Made by a program: the position numbers and the translations under genes
The notes under the pieces: generated by a model
Database searches by the model: none
The model's input: the letters and a program-made list of their open reading frames with translations, nothing else
What the model was told of the DNA's origin: nothing
Assembly: GCF_003390325.1 (NCBI RefSeq)
Contig: NZ_QUOK01000009.1
Span: 184,997 to 248,996 of the forward strand
Reading direction: 5' to 3'
DNA from: Rhodohalobacter sp. SW132
GTDB taxonomy: Bacteria > Bacteroidota > Rhodothermia > Balneolales > Balneolaceae
DNA: 64,000 nt
In this document: positions 1 through 7,721 of the stretch, piece by piece
Position numbering within the stretch: the stretch's first letter is position 1
Layout: every line of letters begins with the position of its first letter

Positions 1-117
1 AATAAGACCCCCATTATCGTATTTGATATGAATGTACCCGATAACCTGAAAAAAGTAGTCTGTTCTGAGGAAGCGGTTGGTACGACCGTTGTTTGGGATG
101 AGTCCGAGAATTCGTAA
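1..117 (+). CDS. pyrH: UMP kinase, C-terminal end (partial)
   Basis: This is the last 38 codons of a gene that enters from the left edge. The reading frame starting at base 1 gives PIIVFDMNVPDNLKKVV, then EEAVGTTV, then a TAA stop at 115-117. This matches the conserved C-terminus of bacterial UMP kinase, the amino-acid-kinase-fold enzyme that phosphorylates UMP to UDP in cytosolic pyrimidine synthesis. The frr gene follows after 59 bp, and pyrH-frr is a very common bacterial order, which supports the call. The catalytic part lies outside the window and cannot be judged. Confidence 0.85.
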   Translation, partial: NKTPIIVFDMNVPDNLKKVVCSEEAVGTTVVWDESENS

Positions 118-176
118 ATTTCGGTTTGTGATTTTTTCCGCAACCAATTCACCTCTAACCACATAATTAAGGTTAT

Positions 177-746
177 ATGATTCCTGAAGATCTTCAACTT
201 ATCATACAAACTGCCAAAGAGAGCATGACGGAAGCTGTTGCTTTTGCTAAGAAAGAGTTTTCGCATATCCGTGCAGGAAAAGCGAGTCCGTCGCTCCTCG
301 ATAACATCAAGGTTAACTATTTCGGGTCGCAAACACCGCTAAATCAGCTTGCCAATGTAAGCGCGCCGGAACCCCGGCTACTTACAGTTCAGCCGTACGA
401 TAAATCAATTTTAGAGGATATTGAAAAGGCGATTATGGCTGGTGGTCTCGGGCTGAATCCAAGCAATGATGGAAATACCATTCACATTCCGCTGCCGATT
501 CTGTCTGAGGAACGCAGAAAAGAGCTTGTAAAACATGCCAAAGAGGTAGGTGAAAAAGCCCGCATCAGCATCCGAAACACCCGCAGGGATGCAAATGATG
601 AGATTAAACAAACCGTAGAAAGCGAGTCATTACCGGAAGATAGCCGCTTTGAAGCAGAAGATGAGATTCAAACACTCACCGATTCTCACATTAAAAATGT
701 GGATAAACTTCTTGAGAAGAAGGAAGAAGAAATTATGACGGTTTAA
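177..746 (+). CDS. frr: Ribosome recycling factor
   Basis: The 189-residue product has the usual length and sequence of ribosome recycling factor, which together with EF-G splits post-termination ribosomes in the cytosol. The signature segments are visible: HIRAGKASPSLLDNI near residue 30, then TVQPYDKS and GLNPSNDGNTIHIPLP in the central beta domain, then RRKELVKHAKEVGEKARISI and IRNTRRDAND in the helical domain. It sits 59 bp after pyrH in the same direction, a standard pairing. No strong Shine-Dalgarno sequence precedes the ATG, as is normal in this phylum. A perfect 11-bp stem-loop follows the stop. There is no sign of truncation. Confidence 0.97.
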   Translation: MIPEDLQLIIQTAKESMTEAVAFAKKEFSHIRAGKASPSLLDNIKVNYFGSQTPLNQLANVSAPEPRLLTVQPYDKSILEDIEKAIMAGGLGLNPSNDGNTIHIPLPILSEERRKELVKHAKEVGEKARISIRNTRRDANDEIKQTVESESLPEDSRFEAEDEIQTLTDSHIKNVDKLLEKKEEEIMTV

Positions 747-763
747 CCCCCCCTTTTTCATTA

Positions 764-795
764 ATAAGCGGATACATATTCTGTTATCCGCTTAT
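764..795 (+). terminator. Terminator-like hairpin after frr
   Basis: A perfect 11-bp inverted repeat, ATAAGCGGATA at 764-774 and TATCCGCTTAT at 785-795, has a 10-base loop and is followed by ATTTT. It lies just after the frr stop codon and before smc, so it probably ends the pyrH-frr transcript. The T tract is short. Confidence 0.6.
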
Positions 796-864
796 ATTTT
801 CGCTCACGTTCTGCCCATCAAAGATTTGCAGTAACCTCTTTCGCCCGTTTTAGATTTCTTCTGA

Positions 865-3800
865 ATGTATATATCTGAACTTGAATTACATGGCTTTAAA
901 AGTTTTGCCCACAAAACTCACGTAAAGTTCGACAGCGGCATCACCGCCATTGTCGGGCCGAATGGGTGTGGTAAATCGAATATTGTAGATGCCTTGCGCT
1001 GGGTACTGGGCGAACAGAGGCCTTCCCTGCTGCGCTCAAGCTCCATGAGTAATGTAATTTTCAACGGAACGGCCAAAAAGAAAGCGCTCGGGCTTGCCGA
1101 TGTATCTCTTACTTTTGTAAACAATAAAGGCATTCTTCCATCTGAATACAGCGAGCTCACCATCACCCGAAGGCTCTATCGCTCCGGTGACAGTGAGTAC
1201 CTCATCAACAATACTCCGTGCCGCCTGAAAGATATCATGGAGCTGTTTATGGATACCGGGATGAGCTCCGATGCCTATTCGGTGATTGAGCTGAAAATGG
1301 TGGAAGAGATTCTGAACGACAGAAATAACGACCGGCGCCGTTTATTTGAAGAAGCCGCCGGTGTGACGCGCTACAAAGATCAGCGAAAGCGAACCCTTCG
1401 AAAACTCGACCAAACCCTGAAGGATCTGCAGCGACTGGAGGATATCCTGGTTGAAGTGCGAAAAAAAGCGCGGTCACTCGAAATCCAGGCCGAAAAGGCA
1501 GCTAAAGCAAAAAAATATCAAAAAGAGCTTGTTCAGCTTGATAAGGGATACAACCGGCATCAGTTTCTTGCCGTTCAGGAGGAATTGAAGCCGCTTAAAG
1601 AGAGAATTGAAAACGCTGAAAAAGAGAAGCGTGAGATCTCGGAAAAGCTGAATCGTCTTGAAGAATCTGAAGAGAAAGCAGGCAACCGGCTGATTGATAA
1701 AGAGCGGGCGCAGGCCGAAGCACAACGTCGTGTGAGCCAGCTGCAGAACTCCATCAAAGAGATGGAGACAAACCTGAGGATTGTCCGTGAAAAGATTAAA
1801 AATGAACAGGGAGTTATATCGGGGCACGAAAATGATATCAAACAGACAAAAACGGACCTCGATGAACTGATTGATCTAAAACAAAACAACGAAAAGCAGT
1901 TAAACAATTTTGCCGATACCCAGGAACAGTCGGAACGCAGCCTGAAAGAATCCAAAGAAAAATTTAACGAGCTTCAGCAGCAGTATACGCAGATCCGTCA
2001 CGAGTTGTATGAGCTTGAAATTGCCGTTGGGAATACAAACAAAAAACTTCGTGACCTACAGTCAGACCGCATCAAACTGGAATCGAAACTGGAGAACAGT
2101 GAAGATGACCGGATCCGGATCAACCGCGATATTGAAGATCTTGAAGACGAAATTGACAATGCGAAGGGTGAGCTGAACATCAGCACCAATAAACTGGAAA
2201 AAGTAAATCTGTCTCTCAGTGAAAAAGAGGAATACCTCCAACAGGTTACAAAAAAGCGCGAGCAGCTTGAAATAAAGCGGGAAAACCTGCGTGAAGCTAT
2301 ACGTTCGGAAAAAAGTAAAATGGAATCGGTAAAATCAGAAATTTCTCTGATGGAAAGCCTTTCTGAATCAAGTGAGGGACTGCCCGGTTCGGTAGCTTTT
2401 TTAATTGAAAACCATTCCGATCAATTCAATACCCTGCAGACGATTGGAAATCTGCTGCAGACGGATGAAGATAAAGCCGCCGCACTTGAAGCAGCTCTTG
2501 GGGATGCCATTCACTTCATTGTTGTAGATTCCATGCAGGATGCGGTCCGGGCTTCCGGAATTTTGAAAGAGAATAAAAAAGGACGCGCTACCTTTATTCC
2601 CCTTGCTGAACTTGCAGCTTCCTACGAAACTGCACCTGAATCGATCTTTCATCATATCCATACAGAAAATAAGTTTACCACTGTTGCTCAGCTGCTAACG
2701 GGATCCGTAATGCTGACAGACTCCATTGAAGAAGCCATTCCGCTGCCGGATCAAATAAGCAGTGCTGTAACTCCCGAGGGTGACCTCATTAATTCAAACC
2801 GTTTCTATAAAAGCGGAAGCCGGAATAAGCAAGCTGGAATCCGGCTCGGAATTAAAGATAAGCTTGATAAACTCTATACCCTTCTTGATGAGCACACCAA
2901 AACGTATGAAGACACGGAACTGCAACTTCAAAAAAATCAACAGCAATTAGAACAACTTAAGCCTGAAAATATCCGGCAATTATTAAAGGTGGCACAAAAA
3001 GAGGTTCGTAAGCTTGAACAGGAGATCAGCCGCTATCAATCGGGTATCCAGGTGTATCAAAAAAATATTAATGATCTGATCAACCGTAAAGAAAATATCT
3101 CTGAAAATGAGGATCGCGCGGCTGAACAGCTCGACAGCCTGCAGCCGGAGCAGAAGGAATTGCAGGAAAAAATAATTGAACTGACCGACCGTCAGAAAGA
3201 GAAAAAAGAATTAATGCAATCGCTGGAAGAAGAGCGTGCGATTGCACAAAATCGCTACAATGATGCCCAGTTAAAGCATCAGGATGTAAAGAACCGTGCA
3301 CAAAACCTGGAAAAAGAGATTGAACGGGCTGAGCGGGGTATTGAATCGATGAAAAGCCGGCTCGAGTCGCGAAAAGAGATGATGACAGAGAGTGCCGAAA
3401 AAATTGAAAAATATAAAGATTCAATCGAACAGACGGAGCTCCAGCTTGAACGGTCGCAGCAGGAAAAACTGGTGGCGGATGAGAAACTCAGTGAAGCGGA
3501 GAAAGCCGCAGCCAAACAGCGTGGAGAAATCAAAGAAATTAATGACTCGCTGAAAGAACTTCGCCGTAAAAAAGAGGTCAACACCGAGCTGGTTCATCAC
3601 CTTACGATGGCAAAGGAGAAATTTGAGATGCAGGCTCAGTCGCTATCGGACCACGTCTGGGAAACGTATGGAGTTCTGATGGATCAGCTTACAGAAGAGC
3701 TTCCGGGTGATATGTCGGCTGATGAAGCGAAAAATGAAATCAGCCGCCTCAAGCAACGTCTCAACAGAATCGGTGAGGTTAACCACCTTGCTATTGATGA

Positions 3801-4383
3801 ATATGAGGAGGAGAAAGAACGTCTTGATTTTTATGAAGAGCAGATTGATGATCTGCAGAATGCCGAAAAAGAGATGCGCGAGACGATTGATGAGATCAAT
3901 CAAACCGCAACCGAGCGATTTAATAAAACGTTTGAGCAGATCCGGGTGAATTTTCAGTCAGTCTTTCACACGCTTTTTGAAGAAGACGACAACTGCGACC
4001 TGCTGATTGAAAAGGATGTAGAGGATCCGCTTGAGGCGAAAATTGAAATCATAGCGAACCCGCGTGGAAAGCGTCCTTCGAGTATCAACCAGCTATCCGG
4101 CGGTGAAAAAACGCTGACCGCCATTGCGCTTCTATTCGCCATCTACCTGGTAAAACCGTCACCATTCTGTGTTCTTGATGAGGTTGACGCCCCGCTGGAT
4201 GATGCAAATATTGAACGATTTGCATCCATGATCCGCTCATTTAGTAAAGAAACGCAGTTCATCATCATCACGCATAACAAAAAAACAATGTCGAAAGCGG
4301 AGATGATGTACGGTGTAACCATGCCCGAAACCGGTGTTAGCCGACTGGTGGGAGTTCGGCTGGATGAAGTAGCCCAGGCATAA
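865..4383 (+). CDS. smc: Chromosome segregation protein SMC
   Basis: A full-length 1172-residue SMC ATPase, the core of the bacterial condensin that loops and segregates DNA. The N-terminal head has Walker A GPNGCGKS at residues 31-38. Long coiled-coil stretches, rich in E, K, Q and R, run from about 170 to 500 and from 670 to 1000. Between them is the hinge at about 510-660, beginning GLPGSVAFLIEN. The C-terminal head has the ABC signature LSGGEK from residue 1077 and Walker B FCVLDEVDAPLDD with the catalytic Glu near 1106. The ATG at 865 gives the canonical MYISELELHGFKSF start. The partner genes scpA and scpB are not in the window. Confidence 0.97.
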   Translation: MYISELELHGFKSFAHKTHVKFDSGITAIVGPNGCGKSNIVDALRWVLGEQRPSLLRSSSMSNVIFNGTAKKKALGLADVSLTFVNNKGILPSEYSELTITRRLYRSGDSEYLINNTPCRLKDIMELFMDTGMSSDAYSVIELKMVEEILNDRNNDRRRLFEEAAGVTRYKDQRKRTLRKLDQTLKDLQRLEDILVEVRKKARSLEIQAEKAAKAKKYQKELVQLDKGYNRHQFLAVQEELKPLKERIENAEKEKREISEKLNRLEESEEKAGNRLIDKERAQAEAQRRVSQLQNSIKEMETNLRIVREKIKNEQGVISGHENDIKQTKTDLDELIDLKQNNEKQLNNFADTQEQSERSLKESKEKFNELQQQYTQIRHELYELEIAVGNTNKKLRDLQSDRIKLESKLENSEDDRIRINRDIEDLEDEIDNAKGELNISTNKLEKVNLSLSEKEEYLQQVTKKREQLEIKRENLREAIRSEKSKMESVKSEISLMESLSESSEGLPGSVAFLIENHSDQFNTLQTIGNLLQTDEDKAAALEAALGDAIHFIVVDSMQDAVRASGILKENKKGRATFIPLAELAASYETAPESIFHHIHTENKFTTVAQLLTGSVMLTDSIEEAIPLPDQISSAVTPEGDLINSNRFYKSGSRNKQAGIRLGIKDKLDKLYTLLDEHTKTYEDTELQLQKNQQQLEQLKPENIRQLLKVAQKEVRKLEQEISRYQSGIQVYQKNINDLINRKENISENEDRAAEQLDSLQPEQKELQEKIIELTDRQKEKKELMQSLEEERAIAQNRYNDAQLKHQDVKNRAQNLEKEIERAERGIESMKSRLESRKEMMTESAEKIEKYKDSIEQTELQLERSQQEKLVADEKLSEAEKAAAKQRGEIKEINDSLKELRRKKEVNTELVHHLTMAKEKFEMQAQSLSDHVWETYGVLMDQLTEELPGDMSADEAKNEISRLKQRLNRIGEVNHLAIDEYEEEKERLDFYEEQIDDLQNAEKEMRETIDEINQTATERFNKTFEQIRVNFQSVFHTLFEEDDNCDLLIEKDVEDPLEAKIEIIANPRGKRPSSINQLSGGEKTLTAIALLFAIYLVKPSPFCVLDEVDAPLDDANIERFASMIRSFSKETQFIIITHNKKTMSKAEMMYGVTMPETGVSRLVGVRLDEVAQA

Positions 4384-4493
4384 TACGAACTATTTTGAAG
4401 TAAATTCCCTGATGTTTCTATCATTCCGAAGAATGTTGGGATCGGGCAAACTGTTTATATCCCATTGCAATCGTTAAATCACAAGCTCTTATT

Positions 4494-4919
4494 ATGGTAG
4501 TCCGAAACCTTGTTCTGTTTTCCATTTTCTTAGCTGCTCTTCTTGCACTGGTTTCATGCGCCACAACAGATTCCACTGTAATCGATTCCAATCAGGGGAC
4601 AGTAACCGTCAGTTCAATCTATATTGAACAGGATGGAATGGTGCCTGCAACATTTGCCGCAGGTGCTGGCGGACTCAGTATCGAATACCCCGATGCTTGT
4701 TATAATGAAGGTATTGAAGGCGTGGTACTGATCCATCTGGATATCCGCAACGACGGCGAGCTGATCAATGCGCAAATTGAGGACGGTATTGGCAGCAGTT
4801 GTGATGAAGCGGCCATCGAAATGATTGAGGAGCAGAGCTTCAATCCTGCTATGGATATGGGTGGAGAATCCGTTACAGCACGTCATCTTGTTCAGATAAC
4901 ATTCAGCCAGGCTGAGTAA
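4494..4919 (+). CDS. Lipoprotein with TonB C-terminal-like domain
   Basis: The 141-residue product begins with a lipoprotein signal peptide whose lipobox LVSC places the acylated cysteine at residue 22. From about residue 55 to the end it resembles the TonB/energy-transducer C-terminal domain: YPDACYNEGIEGVVLIHL, then VDIRNDGEL-like strands, a helix around EAAIEMIEEQSFNPA, and a last strand VQITF. Canonical TonB is anchored by an inner-membrane helix and has a Pro-rich linker; this protein has neither, so a direct role in energising receptors is doubtful. It may be a periplasmic or outer-membrane-anchored relative. It is convergent with the TPR lipoprotein, 8 bp away. Confidence 0.65.
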   Translation: MVVRNLVLFSIFLAALLALVSCATTDSTVIDSNQGTVTVSSIYIEQDGMVPATFAAGAGGLSIEYPDACYNEGIEGVVLIHLDIRNDGELINAQIEDGIGSSCDEAAIEMIEEQSFNPAMDMGGESVTARHLVQITFSQAE

Positions 4920-4927
4920 CCTAACGA

Positions 4928-5878
4928 TTACTCCACACCATATCTTGCCAGTTCCGCTTCTGCAGCAATAAACCCGAATGCAGGCCAGTTTCCGTCGTTG
5001 TAGATTTGCTGCCAGATCTCCAAAGCACGATCTTCGCGTCCATTTATGTAATGCCAGTTCCCGATTCCATATCCGAGGGTGGCATTCTGTAAGGCATCAT
5101 CCGATGCTTCCATCAGCCGCTGGGCACTAAATTGCCCGTTGAATACCAGCAGCAGATTCAGATACGCTTCATTTTCGATCACCTCAATTTCAGGTGTGAT
5201 ATCTGCAATCACCTCACCGGCCCGTTCGTCATTTCCATTTCGTTTCAGGGCCATATAGTACCAGTAGAGCGTAGCGATCCGCATATCTTCAGTCAGATCC
5301 AGAGAGAGCGCATTTTCGTATGATTCAATTGCGGCCTGATAATTCGCCTGCAGATAATGTACGAGCCCCAGATGATACCACACATTTGATTTCAGTGTGC
5401 TGGTAGGCTGATTCAACTCGTTAGGCAGCCCGTCCGGCTCTACGGTATCTTCCATATTTCGCATGAGCAACGCGGCCTGTTCAAAATCCTTAATTGCGTG
5501 ATTGAACATACGAAGTGTGAGATAGCGATGCCCTCTGTGGCGATACATTCTTGGATCATCAGGATGTTTAAACACTCCTTCTGTAAAAATTTCCACCGCA
5601 TCACGATACTGACCAAGATAGGCTGTTCTTCTGCCGAGCCAAATCACATTGTCGGGTTCTTCCGGATCTCTGCGGTATTCCAACATCGCCTCTCTGAGGT
5701 TTTCGCTGTACTCCTCTTCAACATCCGCGGGAAGTTCAGGTGTGTAGAGCGTATCTCCAAGCAGCGAAAATGTTTGTGCACCCTGAGGCAGTGGCGGCAA
5801 ATCACCTGAACCATTACAAGCAGCGAATAAAAAAGTTATAACGATGACAAAAAGGAAACCTGTTTTATCAATTTTCAT
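4928..5878 (-). CDS. TPR-repeat lipoprotein
   Basis: The 316-residue product has a lipoprotein signal peptide with lipobox FAAC (Cys21). The rest is helical and shows tetratricopeptide-type repeats, for example around residues 100-135 (AVEIFTEGVFKHPDDPRMYRHRGHRYL) written as adjoining helices, around 135-150 (AIKDFEQAALLM) and around 180-200 (YQAAIESYENALSLD). TPR arrays are protein-binding scaffolds; no enzymatic motif is visible. It probably sits on the periplasmic face of a membrane. The next gene on the same strand, the M28 peptidase lipoprotein, lies about 100 bp upstream and may share its transcript. The specific partner is unknown. Confidence 0.75.
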   Translation of the reverse strand: MKIDKTGFLFVIVITFLFAACNGSGDLPPLPQGAQTFSLLGDTLYTPELPADVEEEYSENLREAMLEYRRDPEEPDNVIWLGRRTAYLGQYRDAVEIFTEGVFKHPDDPRMYRHRGHRYLTLRMFNHAIKDFEQAALLMRNMEDTVEPDGLPNELNQPTSTLKSNVWYHLGLVHYLQANYQAAIESYENALSLDLTEDMRIATLYWYYMALKRNGNDERAGEVIADITPEIEVIENEAYLNLLLVFNGQFSAQRLMEASDDALQNATLGYGIGNWHYINGREDRALEIWQQIYNDGNWPAFGFIAAEAELARYGVE

Positions 5879-5979
5879 AAACTGTAGTGTTTGTTTAAAG
5901 TCAATTTCGATCGGCTCAGAGAAGTTCGTAAAATACCGTTTGATGATTAATGTCGTGTCATTGATAAGGTTTTAGAAAA

Positions 5980-7233
5980 TTAAAACTGAACATCCAGTTC
6001 TACTTCTTCTCCATCACGATTTACAATAATCGTCAGTTCATCCCCGCGGCGGAATTCACCCAAACTTTCCATATAATCGTAAATATCCTCAATTTCGATA
6101 CCTCCCATTCGCACGATAACATCTCCCGCCTGCATGCCGGCTTGCTCGGCCGGTTCTCCTTCACGTACCGCTGACACACGAAACCCGGTACCTGAAAATG
6201 AATAATCGGGTGTCACTCCGAGAGTCGGGCCTTCAAAATCAAATGTGGACTCTCTCGGGTCGGTCGATTCATGGAAAGTCAGTTCATCACGGTTCATTTG
6301 GTCCAGTAATTCGATCAGGATTGACGCATGATTCATCACTTTTTCAATTCCTGCATAATTGATTTTATTCGCTGTATCGGAGGAGCGGTGATAATCTGTA
6401 TGCGTTCCGGTGTGATAGTGGAGAACAGGTATACCGGCTTCGTAGAAGGATGCATGGTCACTGGCGCCGGTTCCGGCAGGAGTGCGGGTGATGTTCAGCG
6501 AATCCGAATCTATATCCTGCAGAATATCATTCCATTGTTCGGCCGTACCGGTACCGAAAATTGTCAGCTCATTACCCTCCATCCTGCCGATCATATCAAA
6601 ATTGATCATGGCAAGCACATTTTCCGGTTCAATTTCCATCTGTTCAACAAAAAAACCGGATCCCAGCAACCCCATCTCCTCTCCTGAAAACGCTACAAAA
6701 ATCATATCTTTATCCGGAGTATTATCAGAAAAATAACCGGCCAGCCATAAAAGTCCTGCAGTTCCAGATGCGTTATCATCTGCACCGGGATGTATCACCC
6801 GTTCATCACCGGTCTCCATAGATATCATACCTCCCCTGCCCTGAGAATCGTAATGAGCTCCAATTACGATGACTTCGTCGCTCTCTCCCCTGCCCTCAAT
6901 TTTTGCAACTACATTTCGGGCGATATGATTCTCCATCTGCATCGCCTGTGGAATGGGGCCTTCCAAAACAAATTGCTGGAAATAGGTGCCTTCATCTCCG
7001 GCAGGAATTAAACCGTGCTGAAGAAACTGATCGGCAATGTAGTTTGCAGCCGTTGCCTCACCGGCTGATCCCGCCAGCCGCCCTTCCAGTTCGTCTGATG
7101 TTAGCCATTCAACGTGCTCCCGGATTGAAACATCGTGCTCACCCGACGGTGCCGGTTCACTACATCCGTAAATAATAAAAAGTATCAGGGTGATAATGCC
7201 CAATGACGATAACTGACCAGAAATATAATTCAT
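5980..7233 (-). CDS. M28-family zinc aminopeptidase lipoprotein with C-terminal PDZ domain
   Basis: The 417-residue product has a lipoprotein signal (lipobox IYGC, Cys24) followed by an M28 peptidase domain. The binuclear zinc ligands of that family are visible in order: GAHYDSQ, GADDNASG, SGEEMG with the catalytic Glu pair, NFDMIG, and a late His in YHTGTHTDYH. The last 80 or so residues form a PDZ-like domain (TGFRVSAVREGEPAEQAGMQ, then GDVIVRMGG), which usually binds peptide C-termini. It probably trims peptides in the periplasm or at the outer membrane. All metal ligands appear intact, so it should be active. Exact substrate is not predictable. Confidence 0.88.
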   Translation of the reverse strand: MNYISGQLSSLGIITLILFIIYGCSEPAPSGEHDVSIREHVEWLTSDELEGRLAGSAGEATAANYIADQFLQHGLIPAGDEGTYFQQFVLEGPIPQAMQMENHIARNVVAKIEGRGESDEVIVIGAHYDSQGRGGMISMETGDERVIHPGADDNASGTAGLLWLAGYFSDNTPDKDMIFVAFSGEEMGLLGSGFFVEQMEIEPENVLAMINFDMIGRMEGNELTIFGTGTAEQWNDILQDIDSDSLNITRTPAGTGASDHASFYEAGIPVLHYHTGTHTDYHRSSDTANKINYAGIEKVMNHASILIELLDQMNRDELTFHESTDPRESTFDFEGPTLGVTPDYSFSGTGFRVSAVREGEPAEQAGMQAGDVIVRMGGIEIEDIYDYMESLGEFRRGDELTIIVNRDGEEVELDVQF

Positions 7234-7514
7234 TGCGAAATATTTAAAGATTTTTCCCTCATAAAATACACTATAAATTCTTCTTTGACAGGCATGATTT
7301 TATGTGTTTAGCCAATAAACCTGAGCCCGGCAGGGGTGACATTATTACAAGTATCACCGCAGTGGCGCGGGGTCGCTGGGAGAAGAGATTTTCGGTGTCA
7401 ATGTCCCGTTTTATCTGCCTCTCACTCTTACAAGCCTCTTCGTATATATAAATAACTCGGCGCCACTGTGTCACCGCGGTTCATTTTTTCCCTGATACAA
7501 AAAAGAAATCCGCC

Positions 7515-7546
7515 TTGATGCCGAGCTGAATCCCTCTTACCTTTTG
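7515..7546 (+). promoter_or_regulatory. Candidate Bacteroidota-type promoter for the thiamine receptor
   Basis: TTG at 7515-7517 and TACCTTTTG at 7538-7546, 20 bases apart, approximate the Bacteroidota promoter pattern (TTG at -33, TAnnTTTG at -7), with one extra T. Transcription would start near 7552, just before the TPP aptamer at 7560. The position makes sense but the match is imperfect. Confidence 0.45.
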
Positions 7547-7559
7547 TGTTCAATCTTAT

Positions 7560-7645
7560 AAGGTTGGGGGTGTCCCGATAAAAAATCGGGACTGAGATCA
7601 TACCCTGTGAACCTGAACCGGATCATACCGGCGTAGGGAAACCGA
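7560..7645 (+). promoter_or_regulatory. TPP (thiamine pyrophosphate) riboswitch
   Basis: The THI-box consensus is plain: GGGGGTG at 7566-7572, a P3 hairpin CCCGAT/ATCGGG, CTGAGA at 7592-7597, ATACCC, TGAACCTGAACCGG, ATACCGGCGTAGGGAA at 7625-7640, and a closing P1 stem GGTT/AACC. It precedes a TonB-dependent receptor start codon by about 75 bases. High intracellular TPP should reduce receptor expression. The downstream sequence contains a hairpin that covers the Shine-Dalgarno sequence, which points to translational control. Confidence 0.95.
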
Positions 7646-7686
7646 GATCTGCAGCAGGAACAATTTCCGTTTCAAATGTTGTACCC

Positions 7687-7717
7687 CCTCCTTCAATCGA
7701 ATCATAATTGATGGAGG
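7687..7717 (+). promoter_or_regulatory. Shine-Dalgarno-sequestering hairpin (riboswitch expression platform)
   Basis: CCTCC at 7687-7691 pairs with GGAGG at 7713-7717, followed by one mismatch and five more pairs (TCAAT with ATTGA). The GGAGG lies 4 bases before the ATG at 7722 and is an unusually strong ribosome-binding site for this window. An overlapping ACCCCC at 7683-7688 is complementary to GGGGGT in the aptamer, so the two folds could be mutually exclusive. Confidence 0.6.
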
Positions 7718-7721
7718 CATC

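Noticed and set aside
7271..7474. A 67-codon minus-strand frame in the region before the TPP riboswitch
   Set aside because: No homology, no upstream signals, and composition like non-coding DNA. A 9-bp inverted repeat (CAGTGGCGC, 7360-7368 and 7460-7468) in the same area may be chance.
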